Shown here piece by piece: positions 7,826 to 10,494 of a stretch of DNA of 10,494 nucleotides (positions are counted from its first letter, which is position 1; every line of letters starts with the position of its first letter). Under the pieces are notes generated by a model that saw only the letters and a list, made by a program, of their open reading frames with translations, was not told the origin of the DNA and did not search any database. The position numbers were made by a program, and so were the translations under genes. The stretch lies in contig CANRHM010000042.1 in NCBI GenBank assembly GCA_947630415.1, positions 1 through 10,494 on the forward strand, in the 5' to 3' direction. The stretch is from an uncultured Bacilli bacterium. GTDB lineage: Bacteria > Bacillota_I > Bacilli_A > RF39 > UBA660.

Positions 7826-7835
7826 GGAGGATGAC

Positions 7836-9746
7836 ATGAGAAAAATAGGAACTTACCTCATATTATTGTTGCTACTTCTTCTTCCTCAAAGTGTAAGGGC
7901 AGTCGATGTAACCGATAAACTCTATATCGATATTCAAGTGGAAGAAGAGGGAAGTATTTTTGTACGGGAAATTGCCGTCCTAAACGGAAGTTATAATGGA
8001 CGTATTCGATCGATTGACTTTCGTAATTCCAAATTACCGATCTTAGATGGATCTAGTTTTGATTTTGAACGAAATGCATTTTATAATGGGAGTTCACTTA
8101 CCGATTTAAAAATATACGATATCAAAAATAAAAATGCTATTGCCTATGATTCTTTTGATGATTTAAATCAAGAATTTAGGCTAGTTACAAGTGCTAATAA
8201 AGGAGCATATGGCGTATATACGCTTGAAAAAAGATACGATGGAATTGATTTAATGATTTTTAATCCATCAAGTACCAATACGGCTTTTTATATGGAGTAC
8301 CGAGTTCATGATGTCGTAGTAAAGCATAACGATATAGCCGAAATATACTGGAATTTATTAGGCGATTCCTATGAAGAGGCAGTAAAAGATTTTAAAGTGT
8401 TTGTCCATTTACCTGGAGCAGATGATGATTATCGTGTGTTTTTACATGGACCACTCTATGGAAGTAGTGAGCGCACAAATAATCGTCTTGCCACTTTGTC
8501 TTTTACTGATTTAGATCCTTATGAAAGTGTAACCTTACGTCTTCTTTTTGATAAGAATCTTATTACTTCCACGAAGTATTCTAATATCAATGCCAAGGAA
8601 GACATTCTAGCTATTGAAAATCAATATGCGATAGAAGCCAATCAAGCAAGAAATAATGCTAGAACAATGATTATAATCTTAGTAGGTATTGCACTTATAT
8701 GGTTTTTAGCTCTATCCATTTGGCACATTTATATCTATTGGAAATATGACCGAAAGATTAAAACTTCCTTTGATCAAACCTATTACCGGGATTTTCCATT
8801 AGATTATGGACCTTGGGTCATCGATTATTTAATGAAAAAGAAAATTACAACCAATTCTTTTTCCGCAACTATACTTGATTTAATTCGTAAGAAAAGAATA
8901 ACGATGGAAACGTTTCCTATAAGAAAGGGTAAAGATAAAGGCTATCTTTTTAAGAAAAACGGAGCATTTGAAGATTTAACGGGTCCCGAAAAAACCGTGA
9001 TGTCTCTATTATTTACAACCATTAGTAAAGATCATGAAAAAGTTACCCTGGATGAAATTAAACGTTTTGGAGATACGGAATCTGAAGCACGGGAATTTTT
9101 AAGCGAATACCATCTTTTTAAGAGTGAAGCGTTAGATGAAGCTAAAAAAGAAGAATTCTTTCAAAATTTATATGGTTATCGTATTGCATCAAGCATTCTT
9201 AGCTTCTTCTTACTTCAATATTTACTTTTCGTTGCGATGGTATTAGATTTAGGATTTCTTTCTTTAATAGCCTTTGTTTTCTTTATTGGAACCCTTATTT
9301 ATGTTTGCACTAAAAAATTCCGTACACAAAAAGGAAAAACACAATACGCGATGTGGATGGCCCATAAACGATTTTTACTTGACTTTGGACGTTTCCAAGA
9401 AAAAGAAGTACCAGATATTCATCTATGGGACCGCTACTTAGTAACAGCAACCGTTCTTGGATGTGCGGATGAAGTTCAAAAGAGTATGAAGATTCAACTT
9501 GAAAATATGGAAATGTTAAATAGTGAATCGATGACTCCTACCGAAGAATTAATCCATATTCATATGGTTTATGATTTAGTCAATTTAAATATGGCAACAG
9601 CCATCACTAAAACCACCAATCAAGCTATTAGTACCTCCAATACACGCATTGCATCTTCTAGTTCTTCTTCCTCTGGTGGATTTGGAGGAGGATCCGTTGG
9701 AGGCGGTGGCTTCGGCGGAGGTGGAGGTGGAGGAGGACGATTCTAA
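7836..9746 (+). CDS. DUF2207 family membrane protein with Gly-rich tail
   Basis: From ATG 7836 the protein has 636 residues. The start is set by GGAGG at 7826-7830; an in-frame TTG at 7824 overlaps that site and is unlikely. Layout: a signal peptide at 1-22 (poly-Leu core, VRA at the cleavage point); an extracytoplasmic DUF2207 beta-rich domain to about 270; a transmembrane helix at about 278-302; a cytoplasmic segment (KKITTNSFSATILDLIRKK) to about 448; two further helices at about 449-491; then a conserved soluble part with W.AHKRFLLDF and LWDRYLVTATVLG. The C-terminus is a Ser run followed by an almost pure Gly/Phe tail from about 603. This architecture is typical of DUF2207 proteins, which commonly neighbour LemA. 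Their function is unknown, and an envelope role is inference. The gene is probably co-transcribed with lemA through an intervening attenuator. Confidence 0.92.
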   Translation: MRKIGTYLILLLLLLLPQSVRAVDVTDKLYIDIQVEEEGSIFVREIAVLNGSYNGRIRSIDFRNSKLPILDGSSFDFERNAFYNGSSLTDLKIYDIKNKNAIAYDSFDDLNQEFRLVTSANKGAYGVYTLEKRYDGIDLMIFNPSSTNTAFYMEYRVHDVVVKHNDIAEIYWNLLGDSYEEAVKDFKVFVHLPGADDDYRVFLHGPLYGSSERTNNRLATLSFTDLDPYESVTLRLLFDKNLITSTKYSNINAKEDILAIENQYAIEANQARNNARTMIIILVGIALIWFLALSIWHIYIYWKYDRKIKTSFDQTYYRDFPLDYGPWVIDYLMKKKITTNSFSATILDLIRKKRITMETFPIRKGKDKGYLFKKNGAFEDLTGPEKTVMSLLFTTISKDHEKVTLDEIKRFGDTESEAREFLSEYHLFKSEALDEAKKEEFFQNLYGYRIASSILSFFLLQYLLFVAMVLDLGFLSLIAFVFFIGTLIYVCTKKFRTQKGKTQYAMWMAHKRFLLDFGRFQEKEVPDIHLWDRYLVTATVLGCADEVQKSMKIQLENMEMLNSESMTPTEELIHIHMVYDLVNLNMATAITKTTNQAISTSNTRIASSSSSSSGGFGGGSVGGGGFGGGGGGGGRF

Positions 9747-9756
9747 TCGTCTTTTT
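9732..9756 (+). terminator. Probable terminator overlapping the DUF2207 stop
   Basis: GACGATT (9736-9742) and AATCGTC (9745-9751) form an inverted repeat centred on the TAA stop; the realistic structure is a 5-bp GC-containing stem with a 6-base loop, extendable outward by G-T and A-T pairs. Five T follow (9752-9756). It is weaker than the pheT terminator but well placed, since ylbD appears to have its own promoter. Confidence 0.55.
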
Positions 9757-9766
9757 CCATTTTAGT

Positions 9767-9793
9767 CAATCTTTTTAAAAAAATGCATACATT
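9767..9793 (+). promoter_or_regulatory. Candidate sigma-E (mother-cell) promoter of ylbD
   Basis: CATACATT at 9786-9793 matches the Bacillus sigma-E -10 consensus CATACANT perfectly. Upstream, CAATCTT (9767-9773) fits 5/7 of the -35 consensus KMATATT with a slightly short 12-base spacer. The predicted start near 9800 lies at the edge of the ylbD ribosome binding site. Coat-type proteins are expected to be made in the mother cell, which agrees with sigma-E. Confidence 0.5.
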
Positions 9794-9809
9794 AAATTAG
9801 GTGAGTGTC

Positions 9810-10178
9810 ATGGGAAAAGATACGTTTAAACAATTTGTAAGGAACAATCCTAATTTAGCGGATTATGTTCATTATGGTGATATGACTTGGCAAAAGTTTT
9901 ATGAAATGTATGAACTTTACGGCGATAAAAGTGTGGTATGGGATCCCTATCAACTTCCTTTAAAGAAAAAAGAAGAAGCGGTTGTAAGCAAATCTTCTTC
10001 TAGAGGTTCTTTTAAAGATGTTGTCCAAATGGTCAAAGGAATGGATATGGCAACCGTTCAAAAAGGAATCGATGGGATGCAAAAAGCCATTGGCCTACTG
10101 CAAGAATTTACAACCAAAACACCAACAGCAGCAAGTACCTATGAACCAAGGCCTTTGTACCGTTACTTCGAGGATTAA
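9810..10178 (+). CDS. ylbD: YlbD family spore coat protein
   Basis: A 122-residue protein resembling Bacillus YlbD (about 132 residues, annotated as a spore coat protein). The N-terminal part carries the family pattern: FKQFVRNNPNLADYV, then TWQKFYEMYELYG and the acidic/aromatic VWDPY. A Lys/Glu/Ser-rich linker follows, then a helix FKDVVQMVKGMDMATVQKGIDGMQKAIGLLQEF, and a short Pro/Tyr tail. I chose ATG 9810 because AGGTGAG (9799-9805) is a good ribosome binding site for it; an in-frame GTG at 9801 lies inside that site. Only 2 bp separate it from ylbE, the same order as in Bacillus subtilis, so the pair is conserved. The molecular function of YlbD is not established; the coat assignment is from the family. 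Confidence 0.88.
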   Translation: MGKDTFKQFVRNNPNLADYVHYGDMTWQKFYEMYELYGDKSVVWDPYQLPLKKKEEAVVSKSSSRGSFKDVVQMVKGMDMATVQKGIDGMQKAIGLLQEFTTKTPTAASTYEPRPLYRYFED

Positions 10179-10180
10179 AA

Positions 10181-10402
10181 ATGATTCTACCTTTACAGTT
10201 TCAAATTAAAAGTAATCCCAACCTATACCGTTATTTAAGAGAAAATTCCTATTGGTATAAAGACTTAAATCGTAATCCAAATAATCTTCGTTATATGGAA
10301 GAAGAAATGAGGGAACATTACCAATTACGCCCTAGTGATAAAATAAGTAAATTAGTAGATCAACTAAATCTTATCCGAACCTTCATGGATATGATAGAGT
10401 AG
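10181..10402 (+). CDS. ylbE: YlbE-like protein
   Basis: A 73-residue protein matching the YlbE-like family in length and landmarks: IKSNPNLYRYLRENSYWYKDLNRNP near the N-terminus, where Bacillus YlbE has a similar PxLxxFIREQPxWYRxLxRNP stretch, then a MEEEMREHY helix and a C-terminal helix (LVDQLNLIRTFMDMI). The ATG follows GAGG (10170-10173) at 7-base spacing, and the gene starts 2 bp after the ylbD stop, so the two are one transcript and probably translationally coupled. Function unknown; its constant pairing with ylbD suggests a sporulation-linked role, which is inference. A run of seven T follows the stop (10407-10413), but only a weak 4-bp stem precedes it, so termination here is uncertain. 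Confidence 0.88.
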   Translation: MILPLQFQIKSNPNLYRYLRENSYWYKDLNRNPNNLRYMEEEMREHYQLRPSDKISKLVDQLNLIRTFMDMIE

Positions 10403-10414
10403 ATCCTTTTTTTG

Positions 10415-10423
10415 TGCTATAAT
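10415..10423 (+). promoter_or_regulatory. Extended -10 promoter facing the right edge
   Basis: TGCTATAAT at 10415-10423 is a perfect extended -10 element (TGN plus TATAAT). The -35 region is poor (TAGAGT at 10395-10400, 3/6), as is usual for extended -10 promoters. Transcription would start near 10430 and run into a strong hairpin, then out of the window. In Bacillus subtilis ylbF follows ylbE, but the downstream gene here is not visible. Confidence 0.72.
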
Positions 10424-10430
10424 GTAAAGC

Positions 10431-10475
10431 ATTTTATGGCACATCTTGAGTATACGAAAAGATGTGCTATAAAAT
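10431..10475 (+). repeat. 17-bp hairpin/operator-like inverted repeat
   Basis: ATTTTATGGCACATCTT (10431-10447) pairs with AAGATGTGCTATAAAAT (10459-10475): 17 pairs with one G-T wobble and an 11-base loop. No T run follows, so it is not a standard terminator. It lies exactly where the transcript from the preceding promoter should begin, so it would form a stem at the RNA 5' end or, as DNA, a regulator site. Its right arm repeats TGTGCTATAA from the promoter itself. Confidence 0.8.
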
Positions 10476-10494
10476 TATTGTACCTAATTTATGG

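Noticed and set aside
7824..7826. TTG as start of the DUF2207 protein
   Set aside because: It overlaps the GGAGG that serves ATG 7836; the ATG gives a clean signal peptide beginning MRK.
9801..9803. GTG as start of ylbD
   Set aside because: It lies inside the AGGTGAG ribosome binding site of ATG 9810, and the family begins at the MGK residues.
10018..10209. Plus-strand frame of 63 codons across ylbD and ylbE
   Set aside because: It is a frame-shifted shadow of ylbD; the ylbD frame matches a known family and has a proper start.
10491..10493. ATG at the right edge as start of the next gene
   Set aside because: No Shine-Dalgarno sequence precedes it within 15 bases (TACCTAATTT), so the start of the next gene is probably beyond the window.
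1..10494. CRISPR arrays, insertion sequences, tRNA or rRNA genes, phage or defence genes
   Set aside because: No regularly spaced repeats, transposase motifs, tRNA cloverleaf or rRNA sequence was seen, and the recognised genes are all chromosomal housekeeping, envelope or sporulation genes.

Overview
The window is AT-rich, densely packed DNA read with the standard bacterial code, and it points to a low-GC Firmicute of class Bacilli. Three genes are homologues of Bacillus sporulation genes (sspI, ylbD, ylbE), and pheST is controlled by a T-box, so the most likely source is a spore-forming or recently spore-forming member of Bacilli. It may be one of the compact uncultured lineages, but the exact lineage cannot be read from the sequence. 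All ten genes end in TAA or TAG. AGG and CGG occur at conserved arginine positions in PheS and PheT, so the arginine codon reassignments known in some related lineages do not apply here.

Region 1 (1-3166) holds three co-directional genes packed as one operon, with gaps of 2 and 17 bp: the 3' part of an unidentified small protein, a 667-residue soluble protein that looks alpha-helical throughout, and a 305-residue protein with motifs resembling DUF6273-type proteins. The function is unknown. No terminator follows the third gene; a sigma-A promoter for pheST starts about 10 bp after its stop.

Region 2 (3177-6927) is the phenylalanyl-tRNA synthetase operon: an extended -10 promoter, a well-formed T-box leader with a TTC (Phe) specifier and TGGT acceptor-binding bulge, then pheS and pheT overlapping by 1 bp. 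It ends in a bidirectional terminator shared with the convergent sspI.

Region 3 (6910-9756) has sspI on the minus strand (small acid-soluble spore protein I), with a good candidate sigma-G promoter. Diverging from it is a lemA gene followed by a DUF2207 membrane protein with a glycine-rich tail, the two separated by a hairpin-T-run that abuts the second gene's ribosome binding site.

Region 4 (9757-10494) has ylbD and ylbE, tightly coupled and preceded by a perfect match to the sigma-E -10 consensus. The last 90 bp are non-coding and hold a strong extended -10 promoter followed by a 17-bp perfect hairpin that repeats the promoter's own sequence. It presumably drives a gene beyond the window. 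The most notable points are the sporulation genes with matching compartment-specific promoter candidates, terminators built across stop codons, the self-similar promoter/hairpin at the right edge, and the unidentified operon upstream of pheST.
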